A DNA stretch of 52,381 nt from assembly GCA_049472395.1 (NCBI GenBank), contig JBLIRR010000043.1:1-52381 (forward strand), written 5' to 3'. Position 1 is the first letter of the stretch. Each line of letters starts with the position of its first letter. The notes below the pieces were generated by a model. It was given only the letters and a program-made list of their open reading frames with translations, did not search any database and was not told the DNA's origin. This document shows, one piece after another, positions 42,167 to 51,452 of this stretch. Position numbers and translations under genes: made by a program. This DNA is from JBLIRR01 sp049472395. GTDB lineage: Bacteria; SZUA-182; DTGQ01; JBLIRR01.

Positions 42167-43046
42167 TTTTTTTGTCGGGTAGCTCGGGGGCTATTGCCAC
42201 CCCCTGGCCCTTAAATGGACCGGCGATTTCAGCCAGAGGTTCAGTGATTTGATGTTCGGCACTGTCCACCTTCTCCAGAACTACGAGTAGTCGTGTGCCA
42301 AATATTAGAGGAATACGTTCGAGCGCCTTGTCTATCCTCTGCATAATGGGCAGAGCGCGCGTAGGGTACATCTGGGGTTTGGAGTAGCCACCAGAGGCCA
42401 CGTAGGAGATGGAGCACAGACGTTTCGTCAAGATTATGTTCCAACCAAAGGCCGCAATATCGATTTCTCGACGCAGGAAAATCCGCGTAGCGTTACCCTG
42501 TGCAGCGTAGTAGTCCAACTCTTTTGGACTCCAATTGGCCGGGGCGTTCCACTGGATCGGCTCGCTGTATCCGATGGGCTCTTTGTGTAGTAGACCGTAA
42601 ACCAAGCAACCCAAGAGACTGATGCAAGGTTCGAAGATGAGTACCCGTCCACGGGCAACAAGAACCCTATGAAATTCCTTCAGCGCCTCGCCTGGATAAC
42701 GTAGATGATGGAACACGTCAAAAATAATCAAGTTCGATATACTGTTTGCTTGGAATGAAAGATCGTATGCATTTTCAATACGATCAATCCAGGGGTTTGG
42801 AAAGAGATCGGTGCGAATGCATTTCGGAATCACTTCCGTTATGTCAGCAGCCCCCGAACCTAACTCTACCACCACACCGGAATTGTGATTCATCAACTGA
42901 CTGGCAATAGTCTCATGGAAAGACTTGTATATCTCCCGCAACAGGGGCTTGCGCTTCCAGTTGTCGACGTTTACCTGAATCTCCCGGTTGTGGGAACTAA
43001 TGCTTGTCATCTTGCTCATTTCTTTTGCGTCGAACATGAAGCTCAC
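42159..43046 (-). CDS. Class I SAM methyltransferase, 295 aa
   Basis: Motif I VVELGSGAADITEVIP (about 59-74), an acidic motif II replaced by RTDLFPNPWIDRIENAYDLSF, motif IV NLIIFDVFHHLRYP and post-motif RVLVARGRVLIFEPCISLLG: a Methyltransf_11-like core. The C-terminal 130 residues are a lineage-specific extension. The start is uncertain: GTG 43,046, ATG 43,037 or ATG 43,019. The gene is clearly more GC-rich than its neighbours, suggesting a separate source. Substrate unknown. Confidence 0.8.
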   Translation of the reverse strand: MSFMFDAKEMSKMTSISSHNREIQVNVDNWKRKPLLREIYKSFHETIASQLMNHNSGVVVELGSGAADITEVIPKCIRTDLFPNPWIDRIENAYDLSFQANSISNLIIFDVFHHLRYPGEALKEFHRVLVARGRVLIFEPCISLLGCLVYGLLHKEPIGYSEPIQWNAPANWSPKELDYYAAQGNATRIFLRREIDIAAFGWNIILTKRLCSISYVASGGYSKPQMYPTRALPIMQRIDKALERIPLIFGTRLLVVLEKVDSAEHQITEPLAEIAGPFKGQGVAIAPELPDKKND

Positions 43047-43115
43047 CTACAGAAAACGTCGATAAAACAAAATGTTATCTTTAATGATTTATTTCTCGCT
43101 TTGATGCTACTGCTT
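43040..43115. repeat. attC-like remnant (left half)
   Basis: AGCTCACCTACAGAAAACGT then CGATAAAACAAAATG matches the left arm of the sites at 2365 and 47,345, but no right arm follows. The remaining bases up to 43,371 contain no gene and only AT-rich sequence. Confidence 0.4.
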
Positions 43116-43371
43116 GCTTGAATTCGAGCTCGTCTATTGAGGACTGCAAAGGACCAACATCCCTATTTTAAGAGGGTAATGAACCTAATGTCGTGTCAAC
43201 CCTAAAGCGATATGGAAGTCAAAAATTTTATTGGCCAAAATAATGCTTGAAATAGAAGTTAATTTTTGCGACATTTTATATTTGACAAAACACTAGAACA
43301 TCGAGTTATATATTAAGATATTAATATACCAATATTTTGAAAGTCGTTTCTTTCATAGGTTCTTGGTTATT

Positions 43372-43911
43372 TTAATGTTCTTCATGGCTTTTTAAATGCT
43401 TGTAAAGTATTTCTAGTTCTTTTTCTATTTTATTCAAATAGTCTTTGTTATGCTCCTTTATGTATAGATTGAGGAGAACGCCCACCGTGGCAGGATGAGT
43501 GATCAATTGTGTTATCTCCAAACATTCCCTATAGGTATCATCCGTGGGATTAATGGTCTTAAGCTTTTTTTGTATAATACCGCCTTGGTGATACAATGTT
43601 TTCATTTCTTCAAGGGATTTATCTTTCATCCCCTCGCTTTCTTGGATATAGAGCTCTAGTATCAAGTTACATTCTTTATATCGAGTACTAATAATTTCGG
43701 CAATAAGTATTCCAGTGTCAAGCATTTCATCCACCTTTTTTTGTATCACTTCTTTATCAAATGATTCTTCTGATAACTTTGTTAAATTCATAACCTCTTT
43801 GCACAACTCTTGATAATCAACCAAATAACTATTTTCTAAAGCAAGTGTCGCATTAATAAATAAAAATAGTATAATAAAAATGAGAAAACTAATTATTAAA
43901 TATTTTTTCAT
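43372..43911 (-). CDS. Secreted helical protein, 179 aa
   Basis: Signal peptide (1-25, ending NATLA-LE). The mature part is almost entirely helical and charged (EESFDKEVIQKKVDEMLDTG, KDYLNKIEKELEILYKHLKS), likely a helix bundle or coiled coil. No Cys pair and no motif known to me. AT-rich. It stands alone; about 290 bases upstream hold no gene. Confidence 0.55.
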   Translation of the reverse strand: MKKYLIISFLIFIILFLFINATLALENSYLVDYQELCKEVMNLTKLSEESFDKEVIQKKVDEMLDTGILIAEIISTRYKECNLILELYIQESEGMKDKSLEEMKTLYHQGGIIQKKLKTINPTDDTYRECLEITQLITHPATVGVLLNLYIKEHNKDYLNKIEKELEILYKHLKSHEEH

Positions 43912-44198
43912 AATATACCTTCTTCTTTAATGATATTGGTGATAAATATTAACTAGTCTTTTTTTTTTCGGCATTGCTCAAACAAATCTTAAAAAATTGC
44001 AGTGCAAAAAAAAATTTTTTTAAGTTATTCTATTTATTAACAGCGACTATTTGTCCATTTAACCCAATAATCTAGACCATTTTTATGTATAACTTGAACA
44101 GTCTCATTATCCAACCAATGAATTTTGCCAAGTATAAAATCGATCATTCCCATTCCTGGCCCTAGAATGCTAATAAGACATCGAGAGATTTCACTTCC

Positions 44199-44612
44199 TT
44201 ATTTATTATTAAAAATCAGGTATACTTGAATTTTATTACTAAAATCACACCATGCCTGAACTTTGTATGACTTATTAGGGCTTGATTTGGGAGTTCCATA
44301 GAAAAATACAAATTTAAAGCGATCATCCACAATTCGCTCATAAACTGATTGTAACTTTTCCATCGGCCAACTGAAATAATTGGCAGATCTTAGTGCTGCA
44401 GCATGCATACGTTCAAGTACAAACAATTTTCGTTTTTCTGCTTCAAGCTGGGAAAAAAGTTGCAGATCGAACCGTTCGGTTACCGTAGCAATGTCATGCA
44501 GTGTAATCGGATTAGCACTTAATTCAGTTTCTCGAAATTCAATATTCAATTTGGCGATTCCATTACTCTGTAATGGTGTAACATAATACTCATACATAGG
44601 TGCAATGTGCAT
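44199..44612 (-). CDS. Hypothetical protein, 137 aa
   Basis: Soluble, with a beta-rich start (MHIAPMYEYYVTPLQSNGIA), a helical middle (LFSQLEAEKRKLFVLERMHA) and a beta end. Not recognised. It follows the 446-aa gene by 18 bases in the same direction, so the two may be one unit. The 44,613-44,630 gap lacks a palindrome. Downstream (43,912-44,198) no gene or clear attC-like site is visible. Confidence 0.5.
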   Translation of the reverse strand: MHIAPMYEYYVTPLQSNGIAKLNIEFRETELSANPITLHDIATVTERFDLQLFSQLEAEKRKLFVLERMHAAALRSANYFSWPMEKLQSVYERIVDDRFKFVFFYGTPKSSPNKSYKVQAWCDFSNKIQVYLIFNNK

Positions 44613-44630
44613 TGCATTGTTCGATTTTCT

Positions 44631-45971
44631 TTATCTTTGCCATCCTTCAATTTTGAAGACCTTCTCCATCAGTTTGCGGTCGTTTGCTCCTGAATCTGGG
44701 GTAAACCATATTTCAAAGCGTGCTGCATAAGGCTTTCCCCAGTCACCTTCGTATACTGTGAAATGAGTATTCGAAAAGAAGAGCTCGTCGGTATCATCCG
44801 ACCATCCAATCCATTCGTTTGATCTCTCCTTCAGCCTATCAACTGACAGAGGCGTTCCGTTTGTGACCTCGAACGCCCTTAAGTAAATCATGCCTGGCTC
44901 TCCAGGGTTCAGCCAGATTTCAGAATCGTAAATACCCGGCTGAAAAGAGTTGCGCAAGTTGAAAACGGGATCACCTTTTCTGATACTCCTATCAGGGAGA
45001 ATGCTATGAATTGTTCTCAAGTCGGGTTGACTGACCAACGGACTCAGTTCATTTTCAACATGCGACAGTGCCGCTTTGGTTAGTCTACGTTCTTTGGTTT
45101 TCGACTGCTCGAATACCTCAACCGTAAGTTTCCCCGCTTTGATGACGCAACGACTTTCATGCATCTGATTTCCTCTTGAGAGTATTAGCGGTCGTGTTTG
45201 CCCTGCATTCATTTGGGTTGCATCTCGCGATGCTCTTGCCCACGGCTTTCCGGAAAAGCCAATAGTAAAGCGCGATTGAAAGTCTGGAATGCCTGCCTCC
45301 GACCATCTGTCTATATCATGCTGTGTGTAGTAACCGTGAAGATCATAGCGCCATTCCGAACCAATCACCCATCTTCGGGTAGCAAACATGTTCCCTCGTT
45401 CCTCAAATACGCGCCACGCAGGGCTAGATGCCAGATATCGCCGTAGAATTGTCGGATGGCTCTCCTGTAGCTGCAATAAGGCAGTGATATTTCCTGAGAT
45501 TGTGGCATCTGCGCCACCTGGCGTCTCTAATGCTGCAAGAAGTGCGGCCTGAAATGCATCTCGTTCTCTTCCAGGTTGCGCATCAAGCTCTTTGCCCGGT
45601 TCAACAATCTCTATATTCGAGGGGATCTTCAGATTGTCGGCAAACCCGTCTTCACTTGGGCCAAACATGGAAGCAACCATGAGGAAGCCAAAGGCAAAAA
45701 TCATAGCTGCACTACAGACGACGACAAGTAGCACGTTTACGATGCCCTTAGACCACTGTTTCTTGATCAAACTCCATATAGCTGCGGATATGACGCCCAG
45801 GAATGCCACGCCAGCGGCACAGAAGAGCGCGTTCGCAACAATGGCGAGGGGCTCCCAACGTGGTATCGCCGCGGCTATGAAACCAACGAGAAGAATAAAA
45901 AACAAGAGAGTCGGTATCCACCAGCTATTGAAGTAGCGCGTCAGAAATCTCTTGAATACGTTTTTCATCAT
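44631..45971 (-). CDS. Membrane protein with large soluble domain, 446 aa
   Basis: Three N-terminal membrane segments (about 16-36, 41-66, 77-103), then a ~340-residue soluble domain. The soluble part is beta-rich with RWVIGSEWRYDLHGYY, TIGFSGKPWARASRD and YLRAFEVTNGTPLSVDRL. The end (KVFKIEGWQR) is basic and aromatic. The family is not recognised. The GC content is higher than in flanking genes. Orientation and isolation fit a cassette or a two-gene cassette with the 137-aa gene. Confidence 0.6.
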   Translation of the reverse strand: MMKNVFKRFLTRYFNSWWIPTLLFFILLVGFIAAAIPRWEPLAIVANALFCAAGVAFLGVISAAIWSLIKKQWSKGIVNVLLVVVCSAAMIFAFGFLMVASMFGPSEDGFADNLKIPSNIEIVEPGKELDAQPGRERDAFQAALLAALETPGGADATISGNITALLQLQESHPTILRRYLASSPAWRVFEERGNMFATRRWVIGSEWRYDLHGYYTQHDIDRWSEAGIPDFQSRFTIGFSGKPWARASRDATQMNAGQTRPLILSRGNQMHESRCVIKAGKLTVEVFEQSKTKERRLTKAALSHVENELSPLVSQPDLRTIHSILPDRSIRKGDPVFNLRNSFQPGIYDSEIWLNPGEPGMIYLRAFEVTNGTPLSVDRLKERSNEWIGWSDDTDELFFSNTHFTVYEGDWGKPYAARFEIWFTPDSGANDRKLMEKVFKIEGWQR

Positions 45972-46401
45972 CTCTCATTGAACGTCTAAGCTAACTTGCA
46001 GAAACAAAAAAGAAAAAGTTAGCTCTCGCTGTTTCAATATTCTAGCATAGTATAATATAAATAGCCAAAATAGTGTATGGTTTCTGCAAAGTTGAGCTTT
46101 TATGTTGCGAGTTGCTCTAACTCCTTATAAATAAAGGTATAATTTTGCTGAGCTCTAGATTTCATTAACTCATTTAACAACAATAGGTTACTCATTATTA
46201 TCCAAATAATCAATTTGCACAAGCCACATAATTATAGAGGCAATATATAACTCATGGTATCGATACTAAGGTATGAATTTAATCAATAAAAAGGTCATTT
46301 ACTCCTCATCAAGCTTATAAGGTATTACAAGCGGAATAAACATGGAATAAAACTATGCATCCGAAAAACGAGCAAGCTCTTCCGGTCCGCTGTATTGCGT
46401 G
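45972..46401. other. 430-base gap without a gene
   Basis: Mostly AT-rich. It holds two attC-like traces. One is AAGCTAACTTGCAG...AAAGTTAGCTC at 45,986-46,024, a core pair with almost no middle. The other is a right half site GAGCAAGCTCTTCCGGTCCG...GTTAGGT at 46,369-46,407, whose GTTAG contains the stop codon of the gene at 46,402. No reading frame of note. Confidence 0.5.
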
Positions 46402-46752
46402 TTAGGTGCCCTCTGATATAAACTCTTCCAGCAAATCGCTGATATAGTCATAATAGCCCCAACCTATATTTCTTACAGATGAAACAATATCTTCCAAACG
46501 CGATAAATACTGATCTTGAACATTTTTTGATAGTTTTCTAAGTTCTGAAAGTATACGGGCAAACATAGACTCAAGGCTAGAATAAAATTGCTCATCTATG
46601 TCGCCGAAATCAAGAGTAAATCGGTTGCCGCTTTCAAGATAATGAATCATCAATTCGAGCTGCCCTAATTTGTCTTTTGTAGCCTTGAAATAGTCTGATA
46701 TCGCTTTTTTCCCTACAGATAGTTTTATTGGTTTATTTTTCCACCTTAGCAC
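46402..46752 (-). CDS. Hypothetical helical protein, 116 aa
   Basis: Basic N-terminus (RWKNKPIKL-VGKKAI), then helices with an acidic beta turn (NRFTLDFGDIDEQFYSSL). No signal peptide. Not recognised. The stop codon lies in an attC-like core GTTAGGT, placing the gene in a cassette. Confidence 0.5.
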   Translation of the reverse strand: MLRWKNKPIKLSVGKKAISDYFKATKDKLGQLELMIHYLESGNRFTLDFGDIDEQFYSSLESMFARILSELRKLSKNVQDQYLSRLEDIVSSVRNIGWGYYDYISDLLEEFISEGT

Positions 46753-46821
46753 CTAATGTACAAACTCAGGGATGGAATAGTACATTTTTTTCATTCGTTG
46801 AAGTGTGTTGTAAGGAGGTGG

Positions 46822-47328
46822 TTATTTTTTTAATCTAATGTCTTTTAAAACAAGTTGAACAATAGGATGAGGCCATGACTCATAACCCGATAATCCTGGC
46901 ATAAGAGGCAATATGGTTGTTTGATAGATTCCTTTTTTTCCGGGTATAGTCATTAACGCATCCATGAATATTTTATTTTTCGTTTTGTTTTTTATTACTA
47001 ACATCATCATACTTGAACCGTCTTTTTCTATTTCTTGGGAAAATCTAAAATCTATATCGGCTTTATCAATATCTTTTTGATAAAGAATGTTTTTGATTTT
47101 TTGATTTTCCATCTGCAAATTAATTCCGAATGATTCACCGGCAAATAAATAAACTGCGTTGTTATGTATATAGGGTATACGGTCAAATTTTTCTTCGTAA
47201 TAATGTCCTTTATCTACATGCAATTTGAGTGTGAAGGTTTCGCGGAAAACCGTATCGTTTAAGGTATTTTGCGCTGACGCTGATAATGAAATAAGAGAAA
47301 TGATAATTATTAAAATTAGTTTTTTCAT
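46822..47328 (-). CDS. Secreted hypothetical protein, 168 aa
   Basis: Signal peptide (1-19, SLSASA-QN). The mature part is beta-rich (FRETFTLKLHVDKGHYY, AVYLFAGESFGINLQME, MLVIKNKTKNKIFMDALMTI), ending in basic LKDIRLKK. The pattern recalls small periplasmic beta-sandwich proteins of unknown role. A short AGGAGAAAAA site precedes the ATG. It follows the attC-like site at 47,345 as a single cassette gene. Confidence 0.55.
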   Translation of the reverse strand: MKKLILIIIISLISLSASAQNTLNDTVFRETFTLKLHVDKGHYYEEKFDRIPYIHNNAVYLFAGESFGINLQMENQKIKNILYQKDIDKADIDFRFSQEIEKDGSSMMMLVIKNKTKNKIFMDALMTIPGKKGIYQTTILPLMPGLSGYESWPHPIVQLVLKDIRLKK

Positions 47329-47344
47329 TTTTTCTCCTAATGTA

Positions 47345-47464
47345 TGAGATCACCGGACATAACAGACTATAAAACAAAGACTTACCTTTAACAAATAAGC
47401 TATTTTACCACAGTCGGGTATTGCTAAAATCGGCCTGCGGTTTCTGTCCGGTTGAGCGTTATAT
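47345..47464. repeat. attC-like site, homologous family (120 bp)
   Basis: The left arm ATCACCGGACATAACAGACT is partly complementary to TCGGCCTGCGGTTTCTGTCC plus GGTTG. The right core GTTATAT is at 47,458-47,464. The spacer AACAAATAAGC...TTACCACAG is shared with the site at 2365. It is directly below the stop of the gene at 47,467. Confidence 0.6.
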
Positions 47465-47466
47465 AG

Positions 47467-48270
47467 CTAAGATATCCACCAGTTTTTTCTAGATAATTCC
47501 CAGTTTCCATTAGTTTTTATAAAAATATACTTATATCCATCAGCATCAAAAGGGCTTCGAATTTCTCCAACAGTCACAGCAATAGATCCATCTTGTAGAA
47601 TCTTAAACTTCAAAATTTCATGCCTTTTTTCTTTCTCACGATTTAAAATTATCAAAATTTCTTCAATGTCACTATTTTCGATTTTGCCATCGACCTGGAA
47701 AGGCCAATGCTTATGTTGTTCAAAAGCTTCCCCGATTCTTTCCCATAGTTGATCAAAATCATACTCTACAGATGTGTGGGTTTTTCCATATATGGTATCA
47801 AAATCAAGAGGCTTATTCGTAAGTATCTGATTACTTAACCCAGGACTCCACGCAGGAGGAGTATCCGACCAATCCCATAAACTGGATATAGAAAAAGTGG
47901 GAGTATACAGCCATATATTTCTATCAATCTCCAAACTGGATTTACTCATCATCACGTTCAACTGGCTTATACTCCAAGAAGGAGCAGTAACCGCCCAGTC
48001 CCAGCCACTGGAAAAAGATTCAGTGGTAGCAGCTGACCAAATACTCTCATTGATCTCCACATTAAATGTAGTAACCATTTCATTCACCTGTCTGGCATCA
48101 GCAGCAGAGCTGGCTAAAGGCCAATTATTCCAACTTGTGTATAATAAATCTATTGAATTCGTGGACACAGGGGATATTTCACTAAATGACTCTGCTGTCA
48201 AAGTACCTGCTAATAAAAAAAAAGATATACATAATAGAATTAGAAAAGTAATAAATTCAATTTTTTTCAT
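47467..48270 (-). CDS. Secreted Trp-rich triple-repeat protein, 267 aa
   Basis: Signal peptide (1-26). Residues 45-165 contain three repeats of about 42 aa that begin W-x-x-W (WNNWPL, WDWAVTAPSW, WDWSDTPPAW), pass through N-x-M or N-x-I, and end with E-I-x-x-x-I-W or D-x-x-I-Y. A separate beta domain follows (LKFKILQDGSIAVTVGEIRS). Not recognised; the repeats may bind glycans or form a small solenoid. AT-rich. Confidence 0.6.
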   Translation of the reverse strand: MKKIEFITFLILLCISFFLLAGTLTAESFSEISPVSTNSIDLLYTSWNNWPLASSAADARQVNEMVTTFNVEINESIWSAATTESFSSGWDWAVTAPSWSISQLNVMMSKSSLEIDRNIWLYTPTFSISSLWDWSDTPPAWSPGLSNQILTNKPLDFDTIYGKTHTSVEYDFDQLWERIGEAFEQHKHWPFQVDGKIENSDIEEILIILNREKEKRHEILKFKILQDGSIAVTVGEIRSPFDADGYKYIFIKTNGNWELSRKNWWIS

Positions 48271-48318
48271 TTTTATTTTCCTCTTGTATTTACTATTTTT
48301 AATTACTATAAAAGGCTC

Positions 48319-48663
48319 TTATATTTTAATAGTAACACATCTTTTTTTTAACTCATTTTTGTAATTTTGCCAATTTATGCCTTTAATACCACTAGTACTT
48401 TCAATATGATTTTTAATATATTTACCTAGATTGTTAATATGCATATCATTATTCATCCATGCAAAAGCCAATAATACAGAAAAAATAGGAAAAATTAACA
48501 TTACTAAGACTGGTATATCTTTCTGATTTCCAAAAGTTAATAGAGTACCTGCTGCAGCCACAGCGAAGGTCATGAGATAATTACGGATTTCCATCCGTTT
48601 AATAATTTCGTTTCTTAAAGCAGCATATTCTGCAAGGATTTCTGTCCTTACTCTATTATCCAT
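48319..48663 (-). CDS. Two-helix membrane protein, 114 aa
   Basis: The N-terminal helix RTEILAEYAALRNEIIKRME precedes two membrane segments (NYLMTFAVAAAGTLLTF and VLVMLIFPIFSVLLAFAWM). The second segment is followed by MHINNLGKYIKNHIE and a basic end. The EYAALRxEIxKRxExR start followed by membrane helices recurs in small accessory membrane proteins of unknown function. It lies 48 bases upstream of the gene at 47,467. Confidence 0.6.
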   Translation of the reverse strand: MDNRVRTEILAEYAALRNEIIKRMEIRNYLMTFAVAAAGTLLTFGNQKDIPVLVMLIFPIFSVLLAFAWMNNDMHINNLGKYIKNHIESTSGIKGINWQNYKNELKKRCVTIKI

Positions 48664-48729
48664 AAATTTCTCCTCTTTATTAGTAATTTTTAAAAGTCAT
48701 ATCTAGTTTTTTCTACCGAACGCTTAAGG

Positions 48730-48898
48730 ATTAAGCTCACCTGCAGAAATCTCTTTTAAATACAATAACTTACCATTAAATAATAAGCTGTCTAACCACA
48801 GCAAGTATGGCATAAAAATAACCTGCCTCACAATAGTTTAAGTGGCTCTTTGCTTTTCACGGCCAGCTTAGTGAAGTCGGGTTGATTGGAAGTTAGCC
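48730..48898. repeat. attC-like site, decayed
   Basis: AGCTCACCTGCAGAAAT resembles the left arms of the sites at 43,040 and 47,345. AATAAGCTGTCTAACCACAG matches the shared spacer, and GTTAGCC at 48,892 overlaps the stop of the gene at 48,898. The right arm is degraded. Confidence 0.4.
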
Positions 48899-49923
48899 TA
48901 TTTTTTCTCTTCAATTCTTGCAGTATTCATTATCTTAAATAACTTTTCTAATTTCTTTTCTGAATCTGTCGAAAGAAAAATATGTAAATTCCAATAATTT
49001 TCTGTTCGATAATTTTTTATTTCTGTCAGTGGAAATATAGCCTCTATATGTATCTTATTAGAATTCTTATTTGTGGTATATTGTATCCATTCAATCTTTT
49101 TACACAAAAAAGTTCTTTTTACCTTCTTAATTTTAATCTCTTCTTTATCATATTTTGAATGAAAAAAAGAAGGATGCCCCCCTACATAAATTCCTACTAT
49201 ATTACCAGTCGATCCAAAATCTGTTATTTCTCTTATTCTATGAACCAAAAAGTCAGGCCCTTCTTGAACAGTATGAACATAGCCTTTTGGAAATTCTATT
49301 AGTAATTCATTTTTGTCATTATAAATACTAAGCTTTTTCTTTCCTTCTCTAACATCAAGCTCATTGCATCCCTTTTTTACTGAATTTATAATCCTATTCG
49401 ATAGCTTTTTAGATTTATTAATATTCTTGAATAAATAAGGGTTGACATATACTGCTAACCACTGAACTGTCTCATCAAAATTCACAATATAAAGTCCCTG
49501 TATAAAGATGGCTTCATCAGATGTATTAAAAGATTCAGGGAAAATTAAATAACGTCCATTTTGATCCTTTTGTATCTTAAAAGATCCTTTTTCATCTTTT
49601 GCCCATTCTTGAATCTCTTTTTTCAAAGTAGACTCAAAGTTTGCATTTGCCTTTAAAAATGTTTCGAAGGCCATCAGAACAAGCTTTTTATTATCTTCTT
49701 CAAATACAACTCTAGTTTCTTCTTTTGCAGGTTTTTGAGCGCTCATTATGTTAAAATGTCTTGCCTCGATCTTAGAACCTTTAGGCATTGAGACGCTTAA
49801 ACGCCCATCTAATAATTCAATAACTATTTCATCATATAAAGCATTGTCCTTTTTCAAATCAGCATAGAGATTTACATAAAGGATCAAAATAAGAGAAAAG
49901 ATTATAATTATTTTTTGTCTCAT
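48898..49923 (-). CDS. Secreted hypothetical protein, 341 aa
   Basis: Signal peptide (1-21). The mature part is beta-rich with two similar halves: IVIELLDGRLSVSMPKGSKI (about 31-50) and KLSIYNDKNELLIEFPKGYV (about 196-215) begin equivalent domains, followed by a strand-helix-strand pattern. This suggests an internal duplication of a ~165-aa unit. Not recognised. The stop codon abuts the GTTAGCC core. Confidence 0.55.
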   Translation of the reverse strand: MRQKIIIIFSLILILYVNLYADLKKDNALYDEIVIELLDGRLSVSMPKGSKIEARHFNIMSAQKPAKEETRVVFEEDNKKLVLMAFETFLKANANFESTLKKEIQEWAKDEKGSFKIQKDQNGRYLIFPESFNTSDEAIFIQGLYIVNFDETVQWLAVYVNPYLFKNINKSKKLSNRIINSVKKGCNELDVREGKKKLSIYNDKNELLIEFPKGYVHTVQEGPDFLVHRIREITDFGSTGNIVGIYVGGHPSFFHSKYDKEEIKIKKVKRTFLCKKIEWIQYTTNKNSNKIHIEAIFPLTEIKNYRTENYWNLHIFLSTDSEKKLEKLFKIMNTARIEEKK

Positions 49924-49930
49924 TATCTCT

Positions 49931-50034
49931 GGTTAACAATGAGTTCAGTTGCAAGCAGGCCTGAACAAAGCTTTCTATTTAGCAAAAAAAGTGCACTCAG
50001 GCCTGCTTTATCCATTTGCAACGCTTAGTTAGCT
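49931..50034. repeat. attC-like site (104 bp)
   Basis: GTTAAC on the left edge and GTTAGCT on the right (50,028-50,034). Arms TTGCAAGCAGGCCTGA (49,949-49,964) and TCAGGCCTGC plus TTTGCAA (49,997-50,021) pair with one bulge. The right core contains the stop codon of the gene at 50,029. Confidence 0.55.
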
Positions 50035-50466
50035 ATCCTTTGTTTTATTAATTGTGTTAATTTTTTTAATGCCTTGAATACTTAAGAGCAATGCGTAAAA
50101 AATAATAATGCTGAAAATGCCAATAGTAAATAAATTGATATCAGGGATTAAGCCCATTGGTGCATCATCCATCCGGCACCAATAATATATGTTTAAGATT
50201 GTATACGCAACTGATAATACCCAGATAGCAAATGCTAAAATACATTTAAGGGAATTTGGATTTTTATTGTGCTTTATATCCAAAGCATAGGTTACCGCCA
50301 TCAAGAAAATTAATGTAGATGGTAAAGCAAATTTAAAATACACCCACGAATAATAAGCATAATATGACCATCGCGCATGAGATTCATTGACAAACAGAAA
50401 AAACAGGATGTAACTTATTATATACAGGCTAAAGGCGACTGTCACAATAAGAAGTCGTTTCTTCAT
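50029..50466 (-). CDS. Four-helix membrane protein, 145 aa
   Basis: I start at ATG 50,466 (MKKRLLIVTVAFSLYIISYI): the longer frame to 50,526 translates through the palindrome at 50,492-50,530, which is not coding. About four membrane segments (5-23, 41-60, 75-100, 108-130). Small integral membrane protein, family not recognised. Confidence 0.6.
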   Translation of the reverse strand: MKKRLLIVTVAFSLYIISYILFFLFVNESHARWSYYAYYSWVYFKFALPSTLIFLMAVTYALDIKHNKNPNSLKCILAFAIWVLSVAYTILNIYYWCRMDDAPMGLIPDINLFTIGIFSIIIFYALLLSIQGIKKINTINKTKDS

Positions 50467-50491
50467 TTTTTTTATCAAGCGGTTCGAAAAG

Positions 50492-50530
50492 TTCAGTGGC
50501 AGCGAGGCAGCAGGCCTGGCTGCCACTGAA
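50492..50530. repeat. Perfect 12-bp palindrome (attC-like)
   Basis: TTCAGTGGCAGC (50,492-50,503) / GCTGCCACTGAA (50,519-50,530) with a 15-base spacer AGGCAGCAGGCC. The arms and size fit the central part of a recombination site, although clear outer cores are missing. Confidence 0.45.
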
Positions 50531-50660
50531 GCGACTTGTGAGCCTATAAATAAATATTTTAGGAAAATTATTCCTTTTGTTTTCGTCTTTGAAAAAATAA
50601 AATTCCTAAATTAATTAATAAAGCAATCACTACTCCAACAGAAATACCGATATATCGTGG

Positions 50661-50849
50661 TTATCTCGCTCTTAGATATGGAATAGCTTTATGTGTTTTA
50701 ACCATATCACATGTAAATGTTTTATAATTAAAGCTTCCCCCTCTATCAAGGCATAAATCTATTCTTAACTGATCAACAACATAAGTTCCTTCCATTGCTA
50801 AAATCCAAAAAATTAATAAAGGTAAAATAATCCTTTTTAATTTTTTCAT
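50661..50849 (-). CDS. Small anchored protein, 62 aa
   Basis: Start at ATG 50,849, overlapping the stop of the upstream broken gene in ATGA, a translational coupling overlap. N-terminal anchor (LKRIILPLLIFWILAMEGTYV) and short tail with CLDRGGSFNYKTFTCD, which may carry a disulfide. This tail pattern (C-L-D-x-G-G-x-x-x-Y) occurs in small cassette proteins of unknown function. Confidence 0.55.
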   Translation of the reverse strand: MKKLKRIILPLLIFWILAMEGTYVVDQLRIDLCLDRGGSFNYKTFTCDMVKTHKAIPYLRAR

Positions 50850-51383
50850 CGTATTTTTTTTGAGGCTAATGTATGTTTCGCACGGTCCGTGTGCAGGCAC
50901 TGGTTGGGTGGCACTCTCTGAATGGTCATATCAAAACAGATGACATCGAGCTTGCCCCAATCATCTAAGCCGAACCTGTAATGACGAACCTTAGCCTCGT
51001 CTATACCGCCGCCATTGGGTCGATTTGGATGCCAGCCGAACCGCTGACCCGGCGGTGAACGGCGCATATGGCCCTTTGTTGCCATGTTCTCTATGTAAGC
51101 GGAGTTCAGAATCTCAATCAGGCCGAACTCGAAGTCTCCCGTGTGTTCTGCCAAGTCCTCGTATGCGAAGTCGAAATCGACGAAACGGTATTCGAGGACG
51201 CCATCAAATGCTATCTCGAACTGGTAGCGCTTCTCTTCGACAAACGATTATATCGAGGTGACTAATGCCAAAACCCTTGGGCTGAATACACTCCATTCCT
51301 GCTGGGCATAGAGCATCCTGCCATTGATTCGCATGAAGGTTGAAGTCTTCCTCGATCTCACCTTTGATGATGAATTCGACCAT
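50846..51383 (-). pseudogene. Frameshifted conserved hypothetical protein
   Basis: ATG 51,383 opens MVEFIIKGEIEEDFNLHANQ and continues to FGISHLDIIV. A missing base near 51,245 shifts the frame; the remainder starts FVEEKRYQFEIAFDGVLEY, continues through DFEFGLIEILNSAYIENMAT and LDDWGKLDVICFDMTI, and stops at 50,846. The two parts join naturally into one ~175-aa protein. The short frame starting at 51,154 alone is only its C-terminal piece. The sequence is GC-rich compared with its neighbours. No function known to me. Confidence 0.65.
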
Positions 51384-51452
51384 ATATATACCCGCCTAAT
51401 TGAAATCAGTGGCTGCGTAACAGTCCGCTGGATTGTTATATTTTTTACTAAT

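Noticed and set aside
50029..50526. Start at 50,526 for the membrane protein
   Set aside because: The first 20 codons translate through a perfect palindrome; ATG 50,466 directly begins a basic-hydrophobic membrane start.
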